Source of the DNA: UBA1801 sp035353395 | Lineage (GTDB): Bacteria > Acidobacteriota > Holophagae > Holophagales > Holophagaceae | Direction of reading: 5' to 3' | DNA: 36,829 nucleotides | Assembly: GCA_035353395.1 (NCBI GenBank) | Contig: DAOPZL010000026.1 | Span: 1-36,829 of the forward strand | Shown: in pieces, positions 1 to 6,193 of the stretch | How the letters are laid out: each line of letters begins with the position of its first letter | How positions within the stretch are numbered: position 1 is the stretch's first letter | Notes under the pieces: generated by a model | The model's database searches: none | Told to the model about the DNA's origin: nothing | Seen by the model: the letters and a program-made list of their open reading frames with translations, nothing else | Position numbers and translations under genes: made by a program

Positions 1-114
1 GGCCACCGCTTAAGACGCTCTATCCCAGCACTTCGAATTGACTTTCAAGACAGGCACTTCCAAAACCTCCGCATAAACAGACTTCTCCTTTGAATCCAGA
101 CCAAGGCTCAACAC

Positions 115-303
115 ATGAAACTTATAGGCTGGTTTATTTACGATGATGACAAGGAGCGGATAAGGTCCAAATTTCGAACCAACACCTTAAAAAATTGCTT
201 AGTCGGAATACTAATCACAGCTGCTTCTATATACCTTGTGTATCTGGCTTTTTCATTTATTGTGAATTGGGCAATCTCAAGAAATATTATCCATTGGAGT
301 TAA
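115..303 (+). CDS. Small single-pass membrane protein of unknown function (cassette gene)
   Basis: This is a 62-residue protein. Residues about 1-27 are polar and charged, with a DDDKER stretch. One hydrophobic segment at about 28-53 should span the membrane, and a short tail ends in HWS. I recognise no family. Base composition is clearly more AT-rich than in the host genes further right. No good ribosome binding site is visible before the ATG. The stop codon is followed 19 nt later by the first attC-like element, so gene plus element look like one integron cassette. The first 114 bases of the window contain no gene I can support and may be the 5' part of this cassette or the end of another. 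A real gene is likely, but its function is unknown. Confidence 0.6.
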   Translation: MKLIGWFIYDDDKERIRSKFRTNTLKNCLVGILITAASIYLVYLAFSFIVNWAISRNIIHWS

Positions 304-322
304 TAGTAAAATTCATCGGCGT

Positions 323-445
323 GCCTAATTAATCGTGCAACCTGGAGGTTGCCTCTGTGAGCCACTTCTCCCGCGATCATTCTGGAATTCTCGTCTACTT
401 CCACCGCGCCGCTTCGGCAACGCCGGTCAACGCCTCTCGTTAGGC
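323..445 (+). repeat. attC-like integron recombination site, copy A (best conserved)
   Basis: This 123-bp element starts with GCCTAAT (323-329) and ends with GTTAGGC (439-445). The end fits the integron core site GTTRRRY exactly, and the start is its inverse complement apart from the last base, so the two ends pair over six bases plus a G-T wobble. Inside, GTTGCC near the left and GGCAAC near the right form a second complementary pair. It aligns gap-free with copies B and C, at roughly two-thirds identity by hand count. It lies 19 nt after one stop codon and 10 nt before the next start codon, as cassette attC sites do. Confidence 0.72.
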
Positions 446-455
446 CGTACGCAAA

Positions 456-839
456 ATGACTCCACTATTCTTGAAGATCGACAACATAAACCTCCAGGTC
501 TCCGATTTGGAAGAAGCGCTCGACTTCTATTGCCAGAAACTCGGGCATTCCTTGATCTGGCGCAGTGATCGAGCCGCAGGTCTGCGATTGCCGAATTCGA
601 ATGCAGAATTGGTTGTACATACCGATGACTTTCCCACAGAGACAGATCTCATGGTCGAGTCAGTAACAGAGGCTATCAAACTGTTTGTCTCTGCCGGAGG
701 AAAGCTTGTCACAGGGCCGCACGAGATCGCGATTGGCCTTTGTGCGGTCGTGGAAGACCCGTGGCATAACCGTTTGGTAATTCTTGACTCCTCAAAAGGG
801 CTATTGAAAGTCGACAAAGTACAAAATGTCATAAATTAA
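456..839 (+). CDS. VOC-superfamily (glyoxalase/bleomycin-resistance-like) protein
   Basis: This 127-residue protein shows the single-domain VOC pattern. A first beta-alpha-beta module has NINLQVSDLEEALDFYCQKLG at about 9-29, and a second ends in VVEDPWHNRLVILD at about 98-111. VOC proteins include metal-dependent lyases, dioxygenases and drug-binding resistance proteins; the substrate cannot be named here. The usual metal-site His/Glu positions are only partly recognisable (E99 and H103 region), so catalysis is uncertain. The ATG is 10 nt after the GTTAGGC core site of element A with no clear Shine-Dalgarno, a common arrangement in integron cassettes. VOC proteins are frequent cassette cargo. 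Composition is AT-richer than in the host genes. Confidence 0.8.
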   Translation: MTPLFLKIDNINLQVSDLEEALDFYCQKLGHSLIWRSDRAAGLRLPNSNAELVVHTDDFPTETDLMVESVTEAIKLFVSAGGKLVTGPHEIAIGLCAVVEDPWHNRLVILDSSKGLLKVDKVQNVIN

Positions 840-846
840 TCTAGCG

Positions 847-969
847 AGCCAATATTTCATTCAAAACGGAAGCCGTCTCTGTGAACCACTTCTCCCACAA
901 GCGTTCTGGAAATCCCGTCCCCTCTTGTCGCGCCGCCTCGACAGCGCCAGTTGACACATTTCGATAGGC
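847..969 (+). repeat. attC-like element, copy B
   Basis: This 123-bp element begins 7 nt after the VOC stop codon and ends 8 nt before the next ATG. It aligns with copy A without gaps (84 of 123 identical by hand count). The strongest shared block is around 877-910, and another holds the CGCCGCCTCGACAGCGCC region. Its terminal core is GATAGGC rather than GTTAGGC and its start is AGCCAAT, so end pairing is poor. It may be a decayed or inactive site. Confidence 0.58.
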
Positions 970-977
970 CTCAGTCA

Positions 978-1406
978 ATGATACGGAAAGCAACGCCTTG
1001 CGATATGGATCGCATTATCCAAATTTGGCTTGACGCCTCACGCAGCGCGCATGACTTCATCCCATTCGAGTATTGGCGTGACCATGTCTCGGATATGCGG
1101 AGTAAATATCTTCCACAATCCACAACATTTGTCTGCGAGCATGAAAATGCGGTCGTAGGTTTCATTTCACTTGTCAATACGGATCTCGCAGCTATCTTTG
1201 TGACACCCGAACAACAGCATCATGGATACGGCAGACAACTCATCCAATTTGCCAAAGCGCAATCAGAACATCTTACGCTTTGTGTATACAAGAATAACGC
1301 AGACGCCGTTCGCTTCTATTTGGCAGCTGGTTTCACCTCAACGGAAGAGAGACTGGATCCGGATACGAATCAGGTTGAAATTGTCATGGCTTGGGGTCAA
1401 TCATGA
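978..1406 (+). CDS. GNAT-family N-acetyltransferase (cassette gene)
   Basis: This 142-residue protein starts MIRKATPCDMDRI, the usual beta-1/alpha-1 opening of a GNAT. The acetyl-CoA-binding motif A follows as IFVTPEQQHHGYGRQL (QxxGxG form). The C-terminal NNADAVRFYLAAGF matches motif B, where the Asn and Tyr sit in the cofactor and catalytic region. It should transfer an acetyl group from acetyl-CoA to an amine; the acceptor is unknown. I chose the ATG at 978 because it opens the conserved fold and lies 8 nt after the end of element B. An in-frame TTG at 951 would lie inside the element. Its own downstream element C starts 10 nt after the stop. Confidence 0.85.
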   Translation: MIRKATPCDMDRIIQIWLDASRSAHDFIPFEYWRDHVSDMRSKYLPQSTTFVCEHENAVVGFISLVNTDLAAIFVTPEQQHHGYGRQLIQFAKAQSEHLTLCVYKNNADAVRFYLAAGFTSTEERLDPDTNQVEIVMAWGQS

Positions 1407-1416
1407 CCGAGTTTCG

Positions 1417-1539
1417 GCCCGACCCATCGTTCACTCCAGCCGTTGCCTCTGCAAGTTGCTTCTTCCACGATCGTTCTGGAACATCCCTCTCCCCCTGCCG
1501 TGCTGCGTCGGCAACGCCGGCCCACCCCGCTTGTCAGGT
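1417..1539 (+). repeat. attC-like element, copy C
   Basis: This 123-bp element runs from GCCCGAC (1417-1423) to GTCAGGT (1533-1539). It aligns gap-free with copies A and B (83 of 123 identical to A by hand count). The inner pair CGTTGCC (left) and GGCAACG (right) is perfect over seven bases, better than in A, and fits a folded single-strand attC. The core triplet GTT has become GTC, matched by GAC on the left arm, so the ends still pair. It begins 10 nt after the GNAT stop codon. Confidence 0.6.
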
Positions 1540-1544
1540 CCCCC

Positions 1545-1586
1545 ATGAGCACTCTTTTTCCCACGCCCCTCAAGTTCCCGGAGTAG
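1545..1586 (+). CDS. 13-residue leader ORF directly after the attC-like site
   Basis: ATG AGC ACT ... GAG TAG encodes MSTLFPTPLKFPE. It opens 5 nt after the core site of element C and stops 3 nt before the ATG of the next gene. Its last codons (CCCGGAG) form the only Shine-Dalgarno-like sequence for that gene. The layout suggests translational coupling: ribosomes arriving from the junction would be delivered to the membrane-protein start. Expression is not proven and the peptide itself may have no role. Confidence 0.4.
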   Translation: MSTLFPTPLKFPE

Positions 1587-1589
1587 ATC

Positions 1590-1817
1590 ATGCTGTTTGC
1601 AATCATCTTTCTGGCGATGAGCGTATTGTTCGCTTGGTTTGTGTATCAAGCGGTCATCACGCGCGAAATCCTGGCGCGAGGGTGGGGTTTTCGCACGCGC
1701 ATCTATAATCGAGATGATCAACCTGTATATTACTGGACAACATTCGCTTGCTACTTGATCTGCGCGGCGTGGGCGCTCATTATTTCCGTTCTGTTGATTC
1801 GCAAGTCGTTGTTCTGA
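1590..1817 (+). CDS. Small two-helix membrane protein of unknown function (cassette gene)
   Basis: This 75-residue protein has two hydrophobic segments: residues about 1-22 (LFAIIFLAMSVLFAWFVY) and about 49-70 (TFACYLICAAWALIISVLL). A polar loop with REILARGWGFRTRIYNRDDQP joins them, and the protein ends in RKSLF. I recognise no family. It is preceded by the 13-codon ORF that supplies its ribosome-binding site. No intact attC-like element follows: the 118 bases up to the next gene show only chance-level similarity to copies A-C, so that element is either lost or the junction was rearranged. Confidence 0.6.
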   Translation: MLFAIIFLAMSVLFAWFVYQAVITREILARGWGFRTRIYNRDDQPVYYWTTFACYLICAAWALIISVLLIRKSLF

Positions 1818-1935
1818 ATGTCGCATTGAGATCCGAACCCGCTCGCCCTTTTTCCTGGCGATGCTTCAATGCCGGCCTTCGAATGCCTTCGCCTGTCGAG
1901 GACCATTCGCATATGGACAAGGAAGGAGGTTTTCA

Positions 1936-2466
1936 ATGCTGGAAACGAACCGCTTGATCCTAAGGCGTTTCAGGGAGTCCGATTGGTCAGACCTGCACGA
2001 ATATCTTTCCATGCCTGAGATATATCGGTTCGAGCCCGGCGAACCGATCAGCCTTGAAAAGGCCAGGATCCTTGCCATGGAAAGGTCCAATTCTGAAAAT
2101 TTCCATGCAGTCGTCCTGAAGTCCTCAAGCAAGATGATCGGGCATATCTATTTCGAACATATGGATCCCAAGGAATTCTCGACCTGGGAGCTTGGTTATA
2201 TTTTCAATCCTGGATACCAGCGCCACGGTTTCTGTACGGAAGCGGCTTCAGAAATCATCAAGTACGGCTTTGAGACTTGCCATGCACACAAGATCGTCGC
2301 CTTCTGCAATCCCCTGAATACCGCCTCGTGGAAAGTCATGGAAAATATCGGAATGGAACGGGAAGGATACTTCAAGAAAAAGGCCTACTTCAGAAAGGAT
2401 GTGAACGACAAGCCCCTGTGGCACGACTGCTTGGCCTACGGCCTCCTCGCGGCGGATGAGCCTTGA
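1936..2466 (+). CDS. GNAT-family N-acetyltransferase, RimJ/RimL-like
   Basis: This 176-residue protein opens METNRLILRRFRESDW-like (MLETNRLILRRF), the hallmark of the RimJ/RimL group that acetylates protein N-termini or small amines. Motif A is LGYIFNPGYQRHGFCTEA (QxxGxxT form), followed by NPLNTASWKVMENIGMEREG. The frame is open further upstream to 1861, but the start at 1936 is fixed by a strong Shine-Dalgarno GGAAGGAGG (1921-1929) seven bases before it. Unlike its left-hand neighbours it therefore carries its own ribosome-binding site. A decayed attC-like element appears to follow 14 nt after the stop. The acceptor substrate is unknown. Confidence 0.87.
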   Translation: MLETNRLILRRFRESDWSDLHEYLSMPEIYRFEPGEPISLEKARILAMERSNSENFHAVVLKSSSKMIGHIYFEHMDPKEFSTWELGYIFNPGYQRHGFCTEAASEIIKYGFETCHAHKIVAFCNPLNTASWKVMENIGMEREGYFKKKAYFRKDVNDKPLWHDCLAYGLLAADEP

Positions 2467-2480
2467 AGCCCTCGCCCCCG

Positions 2481-2602
2481 GACAGGCCCATCGTTCAGCC
2501 GGGATATCTCCTGTACCCTCCCGATCGGTGGGCCGTCCAGCCATGGAGGCCGCGCCGGGCGCCTCGACCGGCGGCAACCCTGCAGGCCGGCTTGCTCATC
2601 AA
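2481..2602 (+). repeat. Degenerate attC-like element, copy E
   Basis: This stretch shares CCCATCGTTCA (2487-2497) with copy C near the left end and CGGCAAC (2572-2578) near the right end. Their spacing is 85 bases against 86 in C. GCTTGCTCA near the end resembles GCTTGTCA of C. The middle is poorly conserved and no good core site remains. It begins 14 nt after the preceding stop codon, as in the better copies. The call rests on register and position more than on overall identity. The remaining 73 bases to the next gene hold nothing I can name. Confidence 0.38.
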
Positions 2603-2675
2603 CGCATGCTCGAGCTTCGTCTTTCCTTGTAGGCTGAGTCCTCAGACTCCGCTGAACTTCCACGACGAGTAGTCC

Positions 2676-3272
2676 ATGCTTCCTGAGTATTATGCGATCG
2701 TCGGCGCAATCATCGGCTCGCTTGGCGGTTTCTACTATCTGTACGAAACCCTCGTCGGCAGGACCCAGCCCAACCGCATCACGTGGCTGCTCTGGGGCAT
2801 CTTCCCGATGGTCATCTTCGTGGCGCAAAGGGTGCAGGGCGTCCAGGGCATATCGTGGGCGTCGTTCGTCGCCGGGTTTACGCCGCTGCTCATCGTGGGG
2901 GCCTCCTTCTCGAACAAGAAGGCCTATTGGAGGACCGAACCGCGCGACTACTGCCTGATGGGGGCGGCCATGCTCGGCCTCATCCTCTGGGCCATGACCG
3001 ACAATCCCAACCTGGCCTTGCTGTTCTCGCTGCTGGCCGACATGCTGGCGAGCGTCCCCACCCTGGTCAAGGCGTATCGCCATCCTCGTTCGGAGAGCTG
3101 GGTGGCCTACGCGATCAGCACGTTCGGCTTCGGAATCAGTTTCCTGTCGATCCAGATCTACAACCTTGAGAATGCCACTTTCGTGGCCTACGTGTTCATC
3201 CTCAACGGGGTCCTCGCGGTGCTGGCCTCGCGAAGACGCAAAGGCGAGCCTGTCGCGAGCCTCACGCGGTAG
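2676..3272 (+). CDS. Multi-pass membrane protein with PQ-loop-like internal repeat
   Basis: This 198-residue protein is mostly hydrophobic, with about six or seven membrane segments. Two similar motifs are visible: LYETLVGRTQPNRITWLLWG at about 23-42 and TLVKAYRHPRSESWVAYAIS at about 129-148. Each starts a helix pair after a short polar loop with a Pro and a Trp. This resembles the tandem PQ-loop/SemiSWEET design of small transporters, but I cannot assign a named family or substrate. The ATG is placed at the start of the first hydrophobic segment; the upstream sequence offers only a weak ribosome-binding site. Base composition here already approaches that of the host genes. A degenerate attC-like element follows. 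Confidence 0.72.
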   Translation: MLPEYYAIVGAIIGSLGGFYYLYETLVGRTQPNRITWLLWGIFPMVIFVAQRVQGVQGISWASFVAGFTPLLIVGASFSNKKAYWRTEPRDYCLMGAAMLGLILWAMTDNPNLALLFSLLADMLASVPTLVKAYRHPRSESWVAYAISTFGFGISFLSIQIYNLENATFVAYVFILNGVLAVLASRRRKGEPVASLTR

Positions 3273-3283
3273 ACTCGATCCAG

Positions 3284-3406
3284 GCTTGCTCCGGCGTTCG
3301 CACGGCCAATCGCCTTCGAGCGCCGTCTCGTCCACGATCGACATGGAAACCCTGTCTCCACTCCTTGTGATGCCGCGGCCGCCCCAGTGGGCCCCCCGCG
3401 TCGGCC
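3284..3406 (+). repeat. Degenerate attC-like element, copy F
   Basis: Placed in the same 123-bp register as copies A-C, this segment matches copy C at about 55% of positions by hand count, with no gap. CCACGATCG followed by ATGGAA (C: TTCTGGAA) is the clearest block. It ends GTCGGCC, close to the core pattern, and starts 11 nt after the preceding stop codon. In GC-rich DNA some of this could be chance; a covariance-model search would decide. Confidence 0.4.
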
Positions 3407-3449
3407 GTGAGCAAGGGATGCAACTCGACTCCAACTTTTCCCAACTCCC

Positions 3450-3974
3450 GTGATACGAACTGAACGACTGGACCTGGTCCCTGCGAGCCTGGAGCTGCTT
3501 CGGGCGGAACTCGCCAGCGCGAAGCACCTCGAAGCTGCGCTCGGTGCGCATGTCCCGGAGGACTGGCCGCCAGGCGAATATGACCGGGCCGCTCTGGCGT
3601 TCTTCTGCTCCAGGCTGGAAGCCGAGGGCCCGCCATCCGCCGACTGGTATGTCTGGTACGCAGTCCGGAGAGCCCGGAAGGGCGGGAAGGGCCTGCTCAT
3701 CGCGGCGGCGGGCTTCCTTGGCCCTCCTCGAGCAGGCCGTGCCGAAATCGGCTATTCCGTCATTCCTTCGGCCCGGAACCAGGGAATCGCCAGCGAGATC
3801 GTCCAGGCGCTCACGGAGTTCGCGTTCGGCCAAGGGGTGGGAAGAGTCGTCGCCCATACCTCCGACTCGAATCCTGCCTCGGCCCATGTCCTGCTCAGCT
3901 GCGGCTTCCTGCGTGCCGGCGCGGGTCCCACGCCCGGTTCTGTCCTGTACCAGAAGTCCCATCCGGATGCTTGA
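3450..3974 (+). CDS. GNAT-family N-acetyltransferase, RimJ/RimL-like
   Basis: This 174-residue protein opens MIRTERLDLVPASLELL, typical of the RimJ/RimL branch. Motif A is AEIGYSVIPSARNQGIASEI (RxxGxA form), and SDSNPASAHVLLSCGF is motif B. A GTG at 3450 is the start that gives the family's normal N-terminus; an upstream Shine-Dalgarno is not evident. It is unrelated at sequence level to the neighbouring acetyltransferases beyond the shared fold, so it is not a recent duplicate. The acceptor is unknown. The 206 bases that follow hold a small CTCCC/GGGAG hairpin (4012-4026) and no convincing attC-like copy. Confidence 0.85.
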   Translation: MIRTERLDLVPASLELLRAELASAKHLEAALGAHVPEDWPPGEYDRAALAFFCSRLEAEGPPSADWYVWYAVRRARKGGKGLLIAAAGFLGPPRAGRAEIGYSVIPSARNQGIASEIVQALTEFAFGQGVGRVVAHTSDSNPASAHVLLSCGFLRAGAGPTPGSVLYQKSHPDA

Positions 3975-4180
3975 CCGATTCCTCCGCCTGGGGGCGGTCT
4001 CCTGAAGCGGGCTCCCGTCATGGGAGTCGCGGAGTTCCCGCCCCCTCGCGACGAACGCATTTTTCTCCGCTTCCCCAGCGGCACTTCCTGCCAGTTCGTT
4101 CCTCGCTGCCGCTGCGCCCAGGTGGTGCGCGCCCAGTTCTCCCACGGGACCCCGTCCGTCACGTCTTCCACGGAGCAGTC

Positions 4181-4396
4181 ATGTTGGTTTCTGTCAAGGA
4201 AATCCGCGGCGGTAATCTCGACATCGATCTCATTCCGAAGCCCGGGCTGGACTGGGAGGTCGGTCGATGCCCCTGGAACGAAGCCGAGCATTCATCTACG
4301 CACCGCTGCGCCGTCAAGGACACCTCGATCTGCCCTTATTTCCAGGGCGTCAAGCGCCTCGACATCGTGCTCTGCTCCTATCCGGGCGAGGCCTGA
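4181..4396 (+). CDS. Small cysteine-containing conserved-type protein, unknown function
   Basis: This 71-residue protein has four cysteines at 30, 43, 51 and 65, in the contexts GRCPWN, HRCAVKDTSICPYF and LCSYP. Their spacing and the flanking Pro, Trp and His suggest a small metal-binding or disulfide-stabilised fold. I have a general impression that similar short CPWNEAE...HRCAVK proteins exist as hypotheticals in many bacteria, but I cannot name a family. The ATG at 4181 is chosen because the protein becomes coherent there; a longer open frame upstream is arginine-rich and looks non-coding. It sits among the cassette-like genes. Confidence 0.62.
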   Translation: MLVSVKEIRGGNLDIDLIPKPGLDWEVGRCPWNEAEHSSTHRCAVKDTSICPYFQGVKRLDIVLCSYPGEA

Positions 4397-4423
4397 CCCC
4401 TCTGCGCCGGCGCCGTGCGGAGC

Positions 4424-4546
4424 TTCGTCCCCGGAGCGTGGTGGATCGCAGGATCCCGGCGGCCGTCGTTCCTGCGATCATCAGGGGAGTCCCACTCCCT
4501 TCCGCGAGGACGCTTCGGCGGATCCTCGACTTTCCCTGCAGGAGGA
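4424..4546 (+). repeat. Possible remnant of an attC-like element, copy H
   Basis: Only the middle of this segment supports the call. GCGATCAT (4474-4481) and CGCTTCGGC (4511-4519) fall at exactly the spacing they have in copy A, and about 60% of the 50 bases covering them match A. The left third does not match and no core site survives. A 10-bp inverted repeat, GATCGCAGGA / TCCTGCGATC (4444-4453, 4470-4479), lies inside and could be an independent hairpin. Confidence 0.25.
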
Positions 4547-4553
4547 GCCCTCC

Positions 4554-5129
4554 ATGATCGCTCAGCTGGAACTGGTCAGGCCTTCCCGCGAGCACCTCGC
4601 GAGTTACGTGGCGGCGCTCCGGCGAGGCTGGGCGATGAACGCGGGGGCCGAAGCCGCCCGGGAAGAGCTGCGCGAGATCGAAGCCGATCCCGCCTCCTTC
4701 CTCGACAGCCGGGAAGATCGCGAGGGAAGGGGCGCTCCGATCAAGCTTCCGGACGGCTCCTGCGTTCCGAGGCTCCCCGGCTTCCACCGGTGGCTCTGGG
4801 ACGGCGAGTTCTGCGGGACCATCGGTTTCCGGTGGAAGCCTGGAACGACTGAACTCCCGCCCCATTGCCTCGGCCACATCGGGTACGCCGTCGTGCCCTG
4901 GAAGCAGCGGCGCGGCTACGCGACGGAGGCGCTCCGGCGGATGCTCCTGGAGGCCGCCGCCCTCGGCATGCCCTTCGTCGAGGTGACGACCGACGTCGAC
5001 AATTTCGCCTCGCAGAAGGTGATCGAGAGGAACGGCGGCGTCCTGTTCGAGACCTTCGTCCAGCCCGCCCAGTTCGGCTCCGAGCCCGGCCTGCGCTACC
5101 GGATTCCCCTGCCTCAGGGAAGCGATTAG
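4554..5129 (+). CDS. GNAT-family N-acetyltransferase
   Basis: This 191-residue protein opens with ELVRPSREHLASYVAALRRG. Motif A is LGHIGYAVVPWKQRRGYATEAL (QxxGxA form), and TTDVDNFASQKVIERNGG is motif B, where a bound cofactor is normally held. An insertion rich in acidic residues (about 40-65) precedes the beta strands, a feature of one widespread uncharacterised GNAT subgroup. The start at 4554 follows a good Shine-Dalgarno (AGGAGGA, about 4540-4546); the frame is open upstream but the extra residues are low-complexity. Acceptor substrate unknown. Composition is close to that of the host. Confidence 0.87.
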   Translation: MIAQLELVRPSREHLASYVAALRRGWAMNAGAEAAREELREIEADPASFLDSREDREGRGAPIKLPDGSCVPRLPGFHRWLWDGEFCGTIGFRWKPGTTELPPHCLGHIGYAVVPWKQRRGYATEALRRMLLEAAALGMPFVEVTTDVDNFASQKVIERNGGVLFETFVQPAQFGSEPGLRYRIPLPQGSD

Positions 5130-5242
5130 CCTCGAGAAGGATCCTTGCGGTCCGCCCCGGTTCGCCGGGCTTGGCCGCGCGACGAATCGTGCCACGATCG
5201 ACAGGCCGGAGTGCCTACCGCCGAGGATCCCAGGAGTCCGCC

Positions 5243-5644
5243 ATGACCATGCGCAATGCCCCCGATCCCACCGCCGAAGAGATCATCCGCCTCGAGAAAG
5301 CGGCGCTGGAACGCTGGGGAAGGGGGGACCCTTCCGGCTTCCTCGAGCTTTCGGCGGAGGACGTCGTGTATTTCGATCCCTTCCTGGATCGCCGCCTCGA
5401 TGGTTTCGGAGCGCTGCAGGCGCACTACGAATCCATCCGGGGACAGGTCCACGTCGACCGGTTCGAGCTGGTCAACCCGCACGTGCAGGTGGCGGGCGAG
5501 GCGGCGGTCCTCACCTTCAACTACCTTTCGTTCAACGAGGGGGCGGTCAGTTCACGGTGGAACTGCACGGAAGTGTTCCGCCGGACCGGGAGTGCCTGGA
5601 AGCTCATCCAGACGCACTGGTCCTTCACCCACCCCGGCCGGTGA
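5243..5644 (+). CDS. SnoaL/DUF4440-like NTF2-fold protein
   Basis: This 133-residue protein has the pattern of the small NTF2-like fold. An N-terminal helix carries EEIIRLEKAALERWGRGD, followed by DVVYFDPFLDRRLDGFGAL and a beta-rich half ending with FRRTGSAWKLIQTHWSF. Such domains form a conical pocket used as isomerase, hydrolase or ligand-binding modules. The WKLIQTHWS ending is typical of DUF4440/SnoaL-like proteins of ketosteroid-isomerase type. The substrate cannot be inferred. The start at 5243 has GGAG at 5232-5236 ahead of it. Only 24 bases separate it from the next gene, so the two may be co-transcribed. Confidence 0.8.
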   Translation: MTMRNAPDPTAEEIIRLEKAALERWGRGDPSGFLELSAEDVVYFDPFLDRRLDGFGALQAHYESIRGQVHVDRFELVNPHVQVAGEAAVLTFNYLSFNEGAVSSRWNCTEVFRRTGSAWKLIQTHWSFTHPGR

Positions 5645-5668
5645 CCGCGCGCCGGCCCAGGAAGCGCC

Positions 5669-6139
5669 ATGAACATCACCCTGCGGAAAGCGACGGTCGA
5701 GGACGCCGGGGAAATCCATGCCATGCAGGTCCTCGCGTTCAGGCCCCTGCTGGAGAGGTACCAGGATCCAGAGACGAATCCGGGGAGCGAGGGCCTGGAA
5801 AGGGTGGTCGAAAGGCTCCGGCAGGAGGCCACGGACTACTACCTGGTCGGGCAAGGGGCGCGCACGGTGGGGGCCGTGCGCGTCGTCAGGATGCGCGGCG
5901 GGGACCGGTGCAGGATCAGCCCGATCTTCATCCTCCCCGGGTTCCAGAACCAGGGCCTCGCGCAGGAGGTCTTCTCCGAGCTGGAACGGCTCTATTCGCC
6001 GGCCGAAGGCTGGGAACTGGCCACGATCCTCGAGGAGCCCAGGAACTGCCACCTCTACGAGAAGCTCGGCTACAGGAAGACGGGGACCTTCCAGAAGGTC
6101 AACGATCGGATGACGCTGGTGTTCTACGAGAAGCGCTGA
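5669..6139 (+). CDS. GNAT-family N-acetyltransferase, last gene of the accessory block
   Basis: This 156-residue protein opens NITLRKATVEDAGEIHAMQ. Motif A is CRISPIFILPGFQNQGLAQEV (QxxGxA form), and the C-terminus has EEPRNCHLYEKLGYRKTG, where the Tyr is the usual general-acid position. Residues 28-52 (EDPETNPGSEGL region) resemble a group of small-molecule GNATs with an acidic loop. The start has AGGAAG shortly upstream. It is the fifth different GNAT within 6 kb and the last plus-strand gene before the tRNA-Thr gene, which marks the right edge of the accessory block. Acceptor unknown. Confidence 0.86.
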   Translation: MNITLRKATVEDAGEIHAMQVLAFRPLLERYQDPETNPGSEGLERVVERLRQEATDYYLVGQGARTVGAVRVVRMRGGDRCRISPIFILPGFQNQGLAQEVFSELERLYSPAEGWELATILEEPRNCHLYEKLGYRKTGTFQKVNDRMTLVFYEKR

Positions 6140-6158
6140 GCCGCCGGCCCGCATCAGA

Positions 6159-6179
6159 AAGGCCCCGGGAAGGGGCCTT
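6159..6179 (-). terminator. Stem-loop terminator of tRNA-Thr, probably bidirectional
   Basis: AAGGCCCC (6159-6166) and GGGGCCTT (6172-6179) form a perfect 8-bp stem with a five-base loop. It lies 14 bases beyond the 3' end of tRNA-Thr on the minus strand, followed by TCTG in that direction. On the plus strand it also follows the last GNAT stop codon by 19 bases, so it may end both transcripts. Confidence 0.65.
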
Positions 6180-6193
6180 GGGTCTCGATCTGC

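Noticed and set aside
1818..1935. An attC-like element expected between the two-helix membrane protein and the RimJ-like GNAT.
   Set aside because: Placing the repeat consensus in several registers gives only chance-level matches. The gap is also too short for a full 123-bp copy before the ribosome-binding site.
3975..4180. An attC-like element after the GNAT at 3450-3974 (CCAGTTCTCCCACG resembles copy B).
   Set aside because: Only about 16 bases resemble the repeat, and the following anchors are out of register.
5130..5242. A copy of the repeat marked by CCACGATCGACAGG, similar to copy F.
   Set aside because: Similarity is confined to about 14 bases and the element would run into the SnoaL-like gene.
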